From an uncultured Williamsia sp. (GTDB taxonomy: Bacteria > Actinomycetota > Actinomycetes > Mycobacteriales > Mycobacteriaceae): 64,000 bases of DNA. The DNA lies in NCBI RefSeq assembly GCF_947494875.1, contig NZ_CANLWM010000009.1, positions 186,001 through 250,000 on the forward strand, given 5' to 3'. Numbering within the stretch: position 1 is the first letter of the stretch; each line of letters begins with the position of its first letter. Below, one piece after another: positions 45,921 to 54,471 of the stretch. Position numbers and translations under genes: made by a program. The notes beneath the pieces were generated by a model. The model did no database searches. It was not told the DNA's origin and was given only the letters and a program-made list of their open reading frames with translations.

Positions 45921-47752
45921 TGATCACGCCACCGCACACCCCGGTGGTGATCTGCGGGGCGGGTGCTGCGGGGTCGACCCTGGCCCTCCTGCTCGCATCC
46001 CGCGGGATCCCGTCGACCGTGCTGGATCGGCGTCGTGACCCGCTGGGACATCCTGCAGCGCACGTGATCAACGCACGGTCGCTGGAGATCTGGCGTGAGA
46101 TCGACCCCGATCTCGCCGCGCACGTTGCCGCGCTGTCCCCACCGATCTCCGAGATCAACCTCATCCGGTGGTGTTCGACGATCGGCGCGACCCCGCTCGG
46201 CGAGATCGACCTGTTGTCCGAACCCGAGCAGCTCGAGAGGGTGCGCTCGCACAGCGACTACCTCATCTCCCACGTCGGCCAACACCTGCTGATGCCGCTG
46301 CTGTGGCGACACCTCGACGACGAGCCGCTGGTCTCGTTCCACCGCGACGTCGCCGTCACCGATCTGGTCACCGACCGGTCGGGTATGACCGTCCGCACCG
46401 GATCAGGCTCGGGCACAGCACCGTTCGTCGTCGCGGCCGACGGGGCGAACAGCGTCGTCCGGGACCTGCTCGGCATCACCATGCAGGGACCGGTGCTGGC
46501 ACGGATGGCGAGTGCGTTCTTCCGCTCCCCCGACCTGCATCCCCACGAACGCCCGCTGTTGACGTGGATCTATCAACCCGACTTCGCCGGCGTCCTGATC
46601 GCCCACGCCGACGACCACTACATCCTCATGGGCACGTACGTGCACCCGGGCCAACCGATCGCGTCCGACCCCGAGCGGTACTGGCGCGACGCACTGCCTC
46701 GGGTCCTGGGCGCCGACAAGACCTACGACATCAGGTCGACCGGCACGTGGACGATGACGTCACAGACAGCGTCCGCCTTCCGCAGCGGACCGGTACTGCT
46801 CGTCGGCGACGCCGCTCACCGCTTCCCACACACCGGGGGGTACGGACTCAACAGCGGCGTGCAGGACGCACACAACCTGGCCTGGAAGCTCGACGCGGTG
46901 CTGAACCACCGCGCCGACGACGCACTGCTCGACACCTACGAGATCGAACGTCGGCCGGTGGTGGAACTCTTCGCCGACCACAGCGTGCGCAACCACTTCA
47001 ACCTCGACGCCGTCACCAAGCACTTCGGGGCGACCAACCGGGCACTGCAGACCGTCACGTCCCTGATGGGACGCGCTCCGCTGACCTGGGTTCCCGACGC
47101 TCTCGCGGCGCGGGCGTCAGACCACCTGATCCGTGCCGGCCTGGCCCGCACGGCCATCCTGGGCCGCGACTCCGCTCGCGCCCGACGCGTGCGCGACCGT
47201 GCCGCCCTCGCCATCCCCGACCAGGCGCCCCACTTCGTCTCCACCGGACTGGAGTTCGGCTACCGCTACTCCGGGCCGCTGATCGCCGACGACGGCACGC
47301 CGCCGGGATCGACGGACCCGGAGGAGGTGATCGAGTACCTCCCGTCCGTCGTCGCCGGAGGGCGGCTGCCGCACGTCCCCGTCGACGTCGGCGACGACCG
47401 CCGGTCGATCCTCGAACTGGTCGACCGATCACCGGTCGTGCTGACCGTCGTGACCTCCGATCCCGCTGCCTGGCAGGACCGGCTCGAGGCCGATCTGATC
47501 AGTCCACTCGAGGCCACGACGGTGGACATCGGAGCGGTGTGCGTGGCGCCCGAGTCGGCCGCCGAGCTGTACCGCCTGACCCGCGGCGGCGCCGTGGTCG
47601 TCCGCTGCGACGGGCACATCGTGTGGCACGACGACCGCCCCGCCGATCAGTCCGCCGACGCCCTGCACGCATTCCTCGCGCAGGGGTGGGCGCAGCTCGT
47701 CCCCGCCCGCGCCTCGACCGCAGACGCCCGCACCTCCAGGAGCACCGAGTGA
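45920..47752 (+). CDS. group A FAD-dependent aromatic monooxygenase
   Basis: 610 residues of the phenol hydroxylase/MhpA type. FAD motifs: GAGAAG (13-18), the ADGANSVVRDLLG segment, and the second FAD motif GDAAHRFPHTGGYGLNSGVQ (G296, D297). The last 170 residues, starting around GYRYSGPLI, form the thioredoxin-like C-terminal domain of this class (DRSPVVLTVVTSD). These enzymes use NAD(P)H and O2 to hydroxylate phenols ortho or para, giving a diol for ring cleavage. ATG at 45920 overlaps the VOC stop; a GTG one codon earlier is possible. The E1-like gene starts inside its stop codon. Confidence 0.92.
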   Translation: MITPPHTPVVICGAGAAGSTLALLLASRGIPSTVLDRRRDPLGHPAAHVINARSLEIWREIDPDLAAHVAALSPPISEINLIRWCSTIGATPLGEIDLLSEPEQLERVRSHSDYLISHVGQHLLMPLLWRHLDDEPLVSFHRDVAVTDLVTDRSGMTVRTGSGSGTAPFVVAADGANSVVRDLLGITMQGPVLARMASAFFRSPDLHPHERPLLTWIYQPDFAGVLIAHADDHYILMGTYVHPGQPIASDPERYWRDALPRVLGADKTYDIRSTGTWTMTSQTASAFRSGPVLLVGDAAHRFPHTGGYGLNSGVQDAHNLAWKLDAVLNHRADDALLDTYEIERRPVVELFADHSVRNHFNLDAVTKHFGATNRALQTVTSLMGRAPLTWVPDALAARASDHLIRAGLARTAILGRDSARARRVRDRAALAIPDQAPHFVSTGLEFGYRYSGPLIADDGTPPGSTDPEEVIEYLPSVVAGGRLPHVPVDVGDDRRSILELVDRSPVVLTVVTSDPAAWQDRLEADLISPLEATTVDIGAVCVAPESAAELYRLTRGGAVVVRCDGHIVWHDDRPADQSADALHAFLAQGWAQLVPARASTADARTSRSTE

Positions 47753-50073
47753 GCATCGACGTACCCGAGATCACCCCGGCCTCACCGGAGACCCGGACGC
47801 TCGACGCGATCGCCCGACGTGTCCTGTGGACCTCGACCGCGATCATCCACCACGCCAACCGGGTTCGCCCCAACCCGAGCGGGCTGAAGGTCGGTGGCCA
47901 TCAGGCATCGAGTGCGTCGATGGTCCACATCATGACGTCGCTGTGGTTCGGTCAGCTGCGTGCCGGTGACCGGGTCTCGGTGAAACCTCATGCCTCACCG
48001 GTCCTGCACGCCATCAACCACCTCCTCGGGGAACTCGACGAGCGATGGCTCACGACGCTGCGGGAATACGGTGGACTGCAGTCGTATCCGAGCAGGTCGA
48101 AGGATCCCGACCCCGTCGACTACTCCACCGGATCGGTGGGCATCGGTGCGACCGCTCCGATCTGGGGGGCGATCGCGCGCCGCTACGTCGACACGACCTT
48201 CGGCAGCACGGGCACGGGTCGGCAGTACTCGCTTGTCGGCGACGCCGAACTCGACGAGGGCGCGATCTGGGAGGCCGTGCTCGATCCCAGCGTCGCCGAC
48301 CTCGGGGAGATCGTCTGGATCGTCGATCTGAACCGCCAGTCACTCGACCGGGTGGTCCCGAACATCGCCGCCCGCCGGCTGGAGCAGATGTTCACCGCCG
48401 CGGGGTGGCAGGTCATCACCGTCTCCTTCGGGCACATCCTGGAGAGCCTGTTCGCCCGTGCCGGAGGGGACGCATTGCGCCGTCGCATCGTCGAGATGCC
48501 CAACCCCGAATACCAACGACTTCTGCGATGCTCGGCCGACGAGGTCCGCACCCGGCTGCCCGGCGCCGGCCCCGACGCCGAGGCCATCACCGGCGTCATC
48601 GGCGATCTCGACGACGCGACCCTGCTCGCCGCCGTGGCGAACCTCGGCGGGCACGACATCGACGCGCTGCAGGCCGCGTACGCGCAGATCGACGACACGC
48701 GGCCCACGGTCGTCATCGCCTACACCGTGAAGGGGTTCGGCCTGCCCATCCAGGGCCACCCGCAGAACCACTCGTCGCTGCTCACCGTCGAGCAGTTCGC
48801 CGCCCTCGCCGACACACTCGGCGAGGACGCCGAGAACCCCTGGCGACGGTTCCCATCGGAGTCATCAGAAGGACGACTGTGCGATCAGGTCTCGGCTCGG
48901 CTTCACCGCGACCCGGTTCCCGCGCTGCCCCGACTGTCGGTGCCCCGCGACGTCGACCGCACACCCTCCGCGACGTCCACCACCCAGGCCGCGCTCGGCC
49001 GGGTCCTGCTCGACCTCTCCCGTGAGGCACCCGAGATCGCCGACCGAGTGGTCACTGTCAGCCCTGACGTCAGCTCGACGACGAACCTGGCCGGATGGCT
49101 GAACAAGGTCGGCGTCTGGTCGCCGGCCGAACGGCACAACTGGTTCGCCGACGACGCCGAGACGATCATGCACTGGCGCGAACGACCCACCGGCCAGCAC
49201 ATGGAACTCGGCATCGCCGAGACGAACCTCGTCGGCCTGCTCGGCGAACTCGGCGCCACGTGGAGCCGGTGGGGACAACCGCTGCTGCCGATCGGCGTCC
49301 TCTACGACCCCTTCGTCGAACGTGCACTCGAACCGTGGTCGTTCGGCATCTACGCCGGCGGCCAGTCCATCCTCGTGGGCACCCCGTCGGGCGTCAGCCT
49401 CGCCTCCGAAGGCGGTGCGCACCAATCGATCACGACACCCTCGGTCGGTCTGGAACAGCCCGGATGTGTCACCTACGAGCCCGCGTTCGCGATCGAGGTG
49501 CAGTGGATCCTGCTCGACTGCCTGGCTCACCTCGGGCGACCCGACGGGCGCTCCGCCTACCTGCGTCTGTCCACGCGACCCGTCGAGCAGGGTCTCGCCG
49601 ACGTCCCCGCCGACCCTGCGGCGAGGGAACGCCGACGACGACAGGTCGTCGCCGGCGCGTACCGACTCCGCACCGCGGAGACACCGGCCGCGACCATCGT
49701 CACGATGGGCGCGATGGCGACCGAGGCGATTCGGGCCGCGGAACGCCTGCGGGACATGGACATCGACGCCGACGTCGTCTGCGTCACCAGCCCGGGACTG
49801 CTCTTCCACGCCACGCAGGCCCGCGCCGGTCGACAGGACGCGCCGAGCTGGATCCTCGACAGCGTGTTCCCGTCCGACCGCGCAGCCCCGATGGTGACAG
49901 TCCTGGACGGGCACCCCCACACGCTGGCGTTCCTCGCGACGATCAACGCGGTTCCGTCACGCGCCCTGGGCGTCACGTCGTTCGGTCAGGCCGGATCGCT
50001 CGAAGACACCTACCGACACCACGAGATCGACGCCGACAGCATCGTCCGCGCGACGCTGGACGTCCTCGCCTGA
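47749..50073 (+). CDS. AceE-like thiamine-diphosphate 2-oxo acid enzyme (homodimeric E1 type), orphan
   Basis: 774 residues, a complete transketolase-fold E1. HQASSASMVHIMTSLWFGQL and VSVKPHASPVLHAINHLLG match the first AceE domain. The ThDP motif is GDAELDEGAIWEA (G164, D165) with N near 196 (VDLNRQSLD). The pyrimidine domain has HMELGIAETNLVGLLGELG, and the C-terminal domain ends GVTSFGQAGSLEDTYRHHEI. AceE enzymes are about 890-930 residues; this one begins near the catalytic core and lacks most of the N-terminal region used to dock on E2. No E2 or E3 gene is beside it. It may decarboxylate or ligate a 2-oxo acid made by the upstream ring-cleavage enzymes. GTG at 47749 overlaps the monooxygenase stop (GTGA). 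Confidence 0.9.
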   Translation: MSIDVPEITPASPETRTLDAIARRVLWTSTAIIHHANRVRPNPSGLKVGGHQASSASMVHIMTSLWFGQLRAGDRVSVKPHASPVLHAINHLLGELDERWLTTLREYGGLQSYPSRSKDPDPVDYSTGSVGIGATAPIWGAIARRYVDTTFGSTGTGRQYSLVGDAELDEGAIWEAVLDPSVADLGEIVWIVDLNRQSLDRVVPNIAARRLEQMFTAAGWQVITVSFGHILESLFARAGGDALRRRIVEMPNPEYQRLLRCSADEVRTRLPGAGPDAEAITGVIGDLDDATLLAAVANLGGHDIDALQAAYAQIDDTRPTVVIAYTVKGFGLPIQGHPQNHSSLLTVEQFAALADTLGEDAENPWRRFPSESSEGRLCDQVSARLHRDPVPALPRLSVPRDVDRTPSATSTTQAALGRVLLDLSREAPEIADRVVTVSPDVSSTTNLAGWLNKVGVWSPAERHNWFADDAETIMHWRERPTGQHMELGIAETNLVGLLGELGATWSRWGQPLLPIGVLYDPFVERALEPWSFGIYAGGQSILVGTPSGVSLASEGGAHQSITTPSVGLEQPGCVTYEPAFAIEVQWILLDCLAHLGRPDGRSAYLRLSTRPVEQGLADVPADPAARERRRRQVVAGAYRLRTAETPAATIVTMGAMATEAIRAAERLRDMDIDADVVCVTSPGLLFHATQARAGRQDAPSWILDSVFPSDRAAPMVTVLDGHPHTLAFLATINAVPSRALGVTSFGQAGSLEDTYRHHEIDADSIVRATLDVLA

Positions 50074-50091
50074 CCGACCGCGGCGGTCGGT
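50073..50091 (+). terminator. hairpin overlapping the stop of the E1-like gene
   Basis: ACCGACCG-CGG-CGGTCGGT, eight base pairs with a three-base loop, beginning at the last base of the stop codon. Likely end of the catabolic operon. Confidence 0.55.
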
Positions 50092-50113
50092 GGGCGGGCC
50101 GACTTCCACGGCC

Positions 50114-50211
50114 GCCGAGTGTGCCGAAACTCGTCGCCGAGTGTGCGACGATCCGTCGTCGTCTCGCGACGATCGATCAGCACACTCGGCTCGACCTTCG
50201 TCACACTCGGC
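50114..50211. repeat. four copies of GCCGAGTGTG, two direct and two inverted
   Basis: GCCGAGTGTG at 50114-50123 and 50136-50145, and its complement CACACTCGGC at 50181-50190 and 50202-50211. Pairs nest symmetrically, and a direct GCGACGATC occurs twice in the centre (50145-50153, 50166-50174). The whole gap between the convergent E1-like and RNase H genes is made of this element, which touches the RNase H stop. It could be a bidirectional terminator or a mobile palindromic repeat. Confidence 0.85.
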
Positions 50212-50213
50212 AT

Positions 50214-51368
50214 CTACGACAGGTGATTCGTGTCGTTGACGAGGCGAACCGACGAGCCGCCGTCGGCGTAGAACTCGGCCATCGACAGGGACGCCAGGTC
50301 GAGGTGGAGCTTGAAGAGGATCGACGGCCCGACGTCGAGGGCGTGGCGCAGAACGGTTTTGATCGGCGTCACGTGGCTGACCACCACGACGTTGCCGGGA
50401 CCGTACTCCGACACCACCTGGTCGGTGGCGGCGCGGACGCGCTCGGTGACCGCGTCGAAACTCTCACCACCGGGGGGCGCGACCGACGTGTCGGACATCC
50501 AGGCGCGGTGCAGTTCCGGATACCGTTGTGAGGCCTCGGAAAACGTCAGGCCCTCCCACTCGCCGAAGTCGGTCTCGGTGAAGCCCTCCACCTCGTGCAC
50601 CGGCAGTCCGACGCGTCGGGCGATGGCACCGGCGGTTGCGCGGGCCCGCGACAGCGGACTCGACACGATTGCTGCGATGCCACCCCTCGAGGCGATGCGG
50701 TGCGCGACTCGATCGGCCTGCTGTACGCCGAGCGCGGTGAGTTCCGGGTTGCCACGCCCGCTGTAGCGGCGATCCACCGACAGTGCGGTCTGGCCGTGGC
50801 GCACCAGCAGCAGGCGGGTCGGTTTACCCATCGCGCCGGTCCACCCGGGCCCGGTCTCGTCCTTCTTCGACAACGCAGGGGCAGAAGGCGCTGTGTCGGA
50901 AGGTGCTGTGTCAAAAGGCTTCTCGGCCGGGGGCGCGGCCTCAGGGGTGGTGGCGACCTGACCCTCGGCCTGTGCGTCCATCGCCTCGTTGGCGAGGCGG
51001 TCGGCGTGGGAGTTCTGCTTGCGTGGGATCCAGGCGAAGTCGACGCGGGAGAATCCGGCGACGAGATCCCTGGCCTGCTGGGCGAGCGGGATCATGTCCG
51101 GGTGCTTGACCTTCCACCGTCCCGACATCTGCTCGACGACGAGTTTGGAGTCCATCCGGACGGACACCTCGTCGGCACCCAGTTCCCGCGCGGCCTTCAG
51201 TCCCGCTATGAGGCCGCGGTATTCGGCGACGTTGTTGGTCGCGCGGCCGATGTACTCCTTGCGCTCGGCGAGCACCGCGTCGTGGTCTGCGTCGAACACG
51301 ACAGAGCCGTACCCGGCGACACCGGGATTGCCGCGCGATCCCCCGTCGGCCTCGACGATGACCAGCAC
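50214..51368 (-). CDS. RNase HI and histidine-phosphatase fusion
   Basis: 384 residues, equivalent to Rv2228c. The N-terminal RNase H domain (1-135) has the acidic active site: D8 in VEADGGSRGNPG, Glu in NNVAEYRGL, Asp in VRMDSKLVVEQ and Asp in NSHADRLANEA. An Ala/Pro linker (about 140-180) leads to a phosphoglycerate-mutase-like domain (180-384) with LLVRHGQTALS and VVSHVTPIKT. In M. tuberculosis the phosphatase half acts as alpha-ribazole phosphatase (CobC activity), which would link it to CobUT and CobS in this window. GTG at 51368 starts two bases after the zinc-ribbon gene. Confidence 0.92.
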   Translation of the reverse strand: MLVIVEADGGSRGNPGVAGYGSVVFDADHDAVLAERKEYIGRATNNVAEYRGLIAGLKAARELGADEVSVRMDSKLVVEQMSGRWKVKHPDMIPLAQQARDLVAGFSRVDFAWIPRKQNSHADRLANEAMDAQAEGQVATTPEAAPPAEKPFDTAPSDTAPSAPALSKKDETGPGWTGAMGKPTRLLLVRHGQTALSVDRRYSGRGNPELTALGVQQADRVAHRIASRGGIAAIVSSPLSRARATAGAIARRVGLPVHEVEGFTETDFGEWEGLTFSEASQRYPELHRAWMSDTSVAPPGGESFDAVTERVRAATDQVVSEYGPGNVVVVSHVTPIKTVLRHALDVGPSILFKLHLDLASLSMAEFYADGGSSVRLVNDTNHLS

Positions 51369-51370
51369 GC

Positions 51371-52108
51371 TCAGACCCCGGACTCGTGGGTCCGGACGAT
51401 CACCGCGCCGCACTCCTCACACCGCAGGACCTCATCGGGGTCGGCCTTGCCATAGCGGGCGAGGGTGCCGCGGTCGATCTCCATCCGGCATGCGCCGCAC
51501 CGCGCCTGGCGGAGCAGGCCTGCACCGACACGGCCACGGGCGACCTGCTGGTCGTAGACGGCCAGCAGGGCCGGATCGACGCGGCCGCGGATCTCGTCGC
51601 GGTGCCGCGCGGCCGACGTCGCCTGCACGTCGATGTCCCCGACGGCTCCGTCGGCCTTCTCCGTCGCCTGCGCGAGCTGCTCCTCGGTGTGGCTCACCAG
51701 CGCACCGCAGCGCAGCTCCTCGGCGGCGGTCGCCTCCTGCTGCTCCATGACCTCGAGCAGTTCCTCCTCGAGGAGACCCCGTCGGCGGGCAAGGCCGCGC
51801 AACTCGTGGTCGATCTCGACGAGCCCCTTGCCGACGAGGGTGCCGCCGTCGCGCAGGGCGGTGTCCTTCTGCTCGCGGGTGGTGAGCACCGCGATCTCGT
51901 TCTCCAGCCGGCGTACCTCGCGCTCCTGGTCCTCGGCCGCGATCTGCGCGGCGACCGCGGCGTCGCGGTGGTGACGCAGCGCCTCGGTGAGTTCGTCGAC
52001 CGCGGCGACCTCCGGCGCGTGCGAGCGGCGGTGGGCGGCGCGTGCCACCTCGGCGTCGGCGTCGGCCAACTCCAGGAGCAGGCGCTGGGCGGCGGGATCA
52101 GCCCTCAT
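51371..52108 (-). CDS. coiled-coil zinc-ribbon protein
   Basis: 245 residues, equivalent to Rv2229c. The first 180 are a long charged coiled coil (for example RLENEIAVLTTREQKDTAL and ATAAEELRCGALVSHTEEQL). The C-terminal C4 zinc ribbon uses CGAC and CEEC (about 203-232). It belongs to the CT398-like family found beside Nif3 proteins; it is thought to be a nucleic-acid or protein adaptor, with role unproven. Same strand and order Nif3 - zinc ribbon - RNase H as in mycobacteria, with gaps of 50 and 2 bases, so one operon. Confidence 0.9.
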   Translation of the reverse strand: MRADPAAQRLLLELADADAEVARAAHRRSHAPEVAAVDELTEALRHHRDAAVAAQIAAEDQEREVRRLENEIAVLTTREQKDTALRDGGTLVGKGLVEIDHELRGLARRRGLLEEELLEVMEQQEATAAEELRCGALVSHTEEQLAQATEKADGAVGDIDVQATSAARHRDEIRGRVDPALLAVYDQQVARGRVGAGLLRQARCGACRMEIDRGTLARYGKADPDEVLRCEECGAVIVRTHESGV

Positions 52109-52157
52109 CGACGGCAGTGGTCCTCTCGGTGTTCGGCGTCACGGCAGACTCGCGACC

Positions 52158-53297
52158 CTACTCGCCGGAGCCGCGGTCACCGGCGGCGTGGACGGTGAAC
52201 GGGTCGGTCGGGGTGTCGAAGACATCGACGACGAGCGCGGGGTCCCACGTCGACACGATGCCGGCCACCTGCGCGCACCAAGGGAACTCGGTGGCCCAGT
52301 GGCCCGCGTCGACGAGGGCGGGTCCGCCGGTGCGCAGGTGCTCGTCGGCGGGGTGGTGACGCAGGTCGGCGGTGACGTAGACGTGCGCGCCGGCGGCGGT
52401 CGCGGCGTCGAGCAACGAGTCGCCCGCCCCGCCGCAGACGGCGACGGTGGTGACCTCGGCATCAGGATCGCCGGCGACGCGGAGACCCCACGGGGCGAGG
52501 CGCAACGCGGAGGCGACGTGCTCGGCGAAGCCGGACAGCGTCATGGGGTCGGCCAGTCGACCCACCCGGCCCAGGCCGCGGTCCTCGTCGAGCGAGGCCT
52601 GCGCGAGCACGTCGAACGCGGGTTCCTCGTAGGGGTGCGCCTCGCGCACCGCCGTGAGGACGGCGCTGCGGCGACTGCGGGGGGCGACCATCTCGAGACG
52701 GTCCTCGGTGACCGACTCGATCTCGCCGAGCGTCCCGATGTGCGGCGTCGCGCCGTCGCCGGGCAGGAACTGCCCGGTCCCGGTCACCTGCCAGCGGCAC
52801 CGGCTGTAGTCGCCGATCGCGCCCGCCCCGGCGCGGAACATCGCGTCGGCGACGTCGTCGGTGTTCTCGACGGGGACGAACACCACCCACTTGTCGAGCG
52901 CGGGTGCGGTGGTCGGCTGCAGCGGGCGGGTGTCGAGCACACCGAGGGCGTCGGCCAGGGCGTCGGACACCCCGGGACGGGCGATGTCGGCGTTGGTGTG
53001 GGCGGTGACCAGCGCACATCCGGCCCGGACGAGTCGGTGCACGATCCGGCCCTTCGGCGTGTGCGCACCGACGGTGTCGACCCCGCGCAGCAGCAACGGG
53101 TGGTGCGCGACGATGAGCTCCACGCCGTGCGCGATGGCGTGGTCGACGACGGCGTCCGTCACGTCGATGCAGACGAGCACGGCGGTGACCGTGTCGAGGG
53201 GGTCACCGCACACCAGCCCGACGCTGTCCCAGCTCTCGGCGAGGTGTGGCGGGTAGTGCTCCTCGATCAGGTCGACGATGTCTGCGACCGCGGCCAT
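52158..53297 (-). CDS. Nif3-like (GTP cyclohydrolase I type 2) dinuclear metal protein
   Basis: 379 residues, long form with an inserted PII-like domain. Metal-binding segments: IVAHHPLLLRGVD near the N-terminus, TAHTNADIARPG, and HPADEHLRTGGPALVDAGHWATE near the C-terminus. The inserted domain (about 135-235) includes WVVFVPVENTDDVADAMF and HPYEEPAFDVLA. The biochemical role is unknown for the family. ATG at 53297 (MAAVADIVDLIEEHYPP) follows GAAGGG. Position equals Rv2230c. The cobC-like gene precedes it by 55 bases on the same strand. Confidence 0.92.
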   Translation of the reverse strand: MAAVADIVDLIEEHYPPHLAESWDSVGLVCGDPLDTVTAVLVCIDVTDAVVDHAIAHGVELIVAHHPLLLRGVDTVGAHTPKGRIVHRLVRAGCALVTAHTNADIARPGVSDALADALGVLDTRPLQPTTAPALDKWVVFVPVENTDDVADAMFRAGAGAIGDYSRCRWQVTGTGQFLPGDGATPHIGTLGEIESVTEDRLEMVAPRSRRSAVLTAVREAHPYEEPAFDVLAQASLDEDRGLGRVGRLADPMTLSGFAEHVASALRLAPWGLRVAGDPDAEVTTVAVCGGAGDSLLDAATAAGAHVYVTADLRHHPADEHLRTGGPALVDAGHWATEFPWCAQVAGIVSTWDPALVVDVFDTPTDPFTVHAAGDRGSGE

Positions 53298-53352
53298 GGG
53301 ATCCGCCCTTCTGTGCTGTCGTCCGTCGTGGGTGCGTGTCGTGCGGCAGGTG

Positions 53353-54441
53353 TCAGACCGTCGGCCACGCCCGCAGCAGCATCGCGACGTCCTCGCTGCC
53401 GCGCACGGCGAGGCGCAGATGCTCGGCGTCGAGGCCCGGGAACGTGTCACACCGTCGGACCGCCACCCCCGCGTCGGCCAGGTGCTCGCGTCGCCACATC
53501 GCCTCCGCGTCGTGGACGAGGACGAACGACGCCTGCGGATCACCGCACACGGTGACTCCGGCGTCGGTGAGCATGCGACACATCGCCGTTCGTTCGTCGC
53601 GCACCGCACGTGCCTGGGTGCGTGCGTGGTCGCGACCGGTCGGGCCGAGAGCCGCCTGAACCGCCGCGAGTTGCAGAGTCCCCACCGGCCAGTGCGGCCG
53701 AGCGACGACCATGCGCGCGACCACGTCGGGGTCACCGACGAGATACCCCGCGCGCAGGCCCGGCACCGCGAACGTCTTCGTCACCGACCGCAGCACCACG
53801 AGCCCCGGCAGCCGACGCCCGGCCACCGACTGCGGCTCGTCGACGAGTTCCCCGCCGACCTCGGCCAGGGTGACGTCGGCGAACGCCTCGTCGACGAGGA
53901 CCACGCGGCCGGGTCGGCACAGCGCGACGAGCGCGTCGGCCGGGTGCAGCACCGAGGTCGGGTTGGTGGGGTTTCCGACGACCAGCAGATCGGCGTCGTC
54001 GGGGATCGCGGCGCCGGCGAGGTGCCAGGGTGGGGGCAGGACGACGCGGGTGACCCGCACCCCGGCGGCACGCAGCACCCGCTCGGGTTCGGTGAACGAC
54101 GGCGCGATCACGACGGCGTGACGGGGCCGCAGCGCGGCGGCGAGAGCGAATCCCTCTGCCGCACCCGACAACACCGCGATCTCCGACTCGTCACGACCGT
54201 GGGCGCCCGCGATCGCGGCGACGGCGGCCTGTTCGTCGGCGGGTGACGGGTAGGTCGAGAGGTCGTCGACACGAGCACGCAGCACGTCGCGCAGCCACTC
54301 GGGGGTCGTACCGCGGACGTTGACGGCGAAGTCGAGCATGCCGGGGACCACGTCGCGATCACCGTGATGCGACAGCGGATCCGGCGGTGTCGTGGCGCAC
54401 GGGTACCCGGGATCGCCGATGCGCGTCACTCCGGGCGTCAC
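53353..54441 (-). CDS. CobC-type PLP aminotransferase (probable L-threonine-O-3-phosphate decarboxylase)
   Basis: 362 residues, fold type I. PLP lysine is in VLRSVTKTFAVPGLRAGY; substrate/cofactor residues are in VGNPTNPTSVLH and VDEAFADV. It equals Rv2231c, annotated CobC, which would make (R)-1-amino-2-propanol phosphate for CobD to attach to cobyric acid; a histidinol-phosphate-type aminotransferase is the alternative. CobUT, CobS and CobD elsewhere in the window support the cobalamin role. GTG at 54441 with TAGGCT eight bases upstream. Divergent from the HAD gene, with 30 bases between. Confidence 0.85.
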   Translation of the reverse strand: MTPGVTRIGDPGYPCATTPPDPLSHHGDRDVVPGMLDFAVNVRGTTPEWLRDVLRARVDDLSTYPSPADEQAAVAAIAGAHGRDESEIAVLSGAAEGFALAAALRPRHAVVIAPSFTEPERVLRAAGVRVTRVVLPPPWHLAGAAIPDDADLLVVGNPTNPTSVLHPADALVALCRPGRVVLVDEAFADVTLAEVGGELVDEPQSVAGRRLPGLVVLRSVTKTFAVPGLRAGYLVGDPDVVARMVVARPHWPVGTLQLAAVQAALGPTGRDHARTQARAVRDERTAMCRMLTDAGVTVCGDPQASFVLVHDAEAMWRREHLADAGVAVRRCDTFPGLDAEHLRLAVRGSEDVAMLLRAWPTV

Positions 54442-54449
54442 GACCGATC

Positions 54450-54455
54450 AGCCTA
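54450..54455 (-). promoter_or_regulatory. possible leaderless -10 box of the cobC-like gene
   Basis: TAGGCT on the minus strand with eight bases to the GTG at 54441, slightly longer than the other leaderless spacings. Confidence 0.4.
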
Positions 54456-54471
54456 CGGGGACAATGGGACC

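Noticed and set aside
46168-47748. Upstream extension of the E1-like frame, giving a 1,301-residue protein
   Set aside because: The frame is open by GC bias through the monooxygenase gene. Those residues are Arg-rich and unrelated to AceE, and the GTG at 47749 gives the normal stop/start overlap.
36290-50213. Prophage or insertion-sequence origin of the accessory island
   Set aside because: No transposase, integrase, terminal inverted repeats or tRNA gene was found; the transposase-like HTH at 36631-37356 is part of a TetR regulator.
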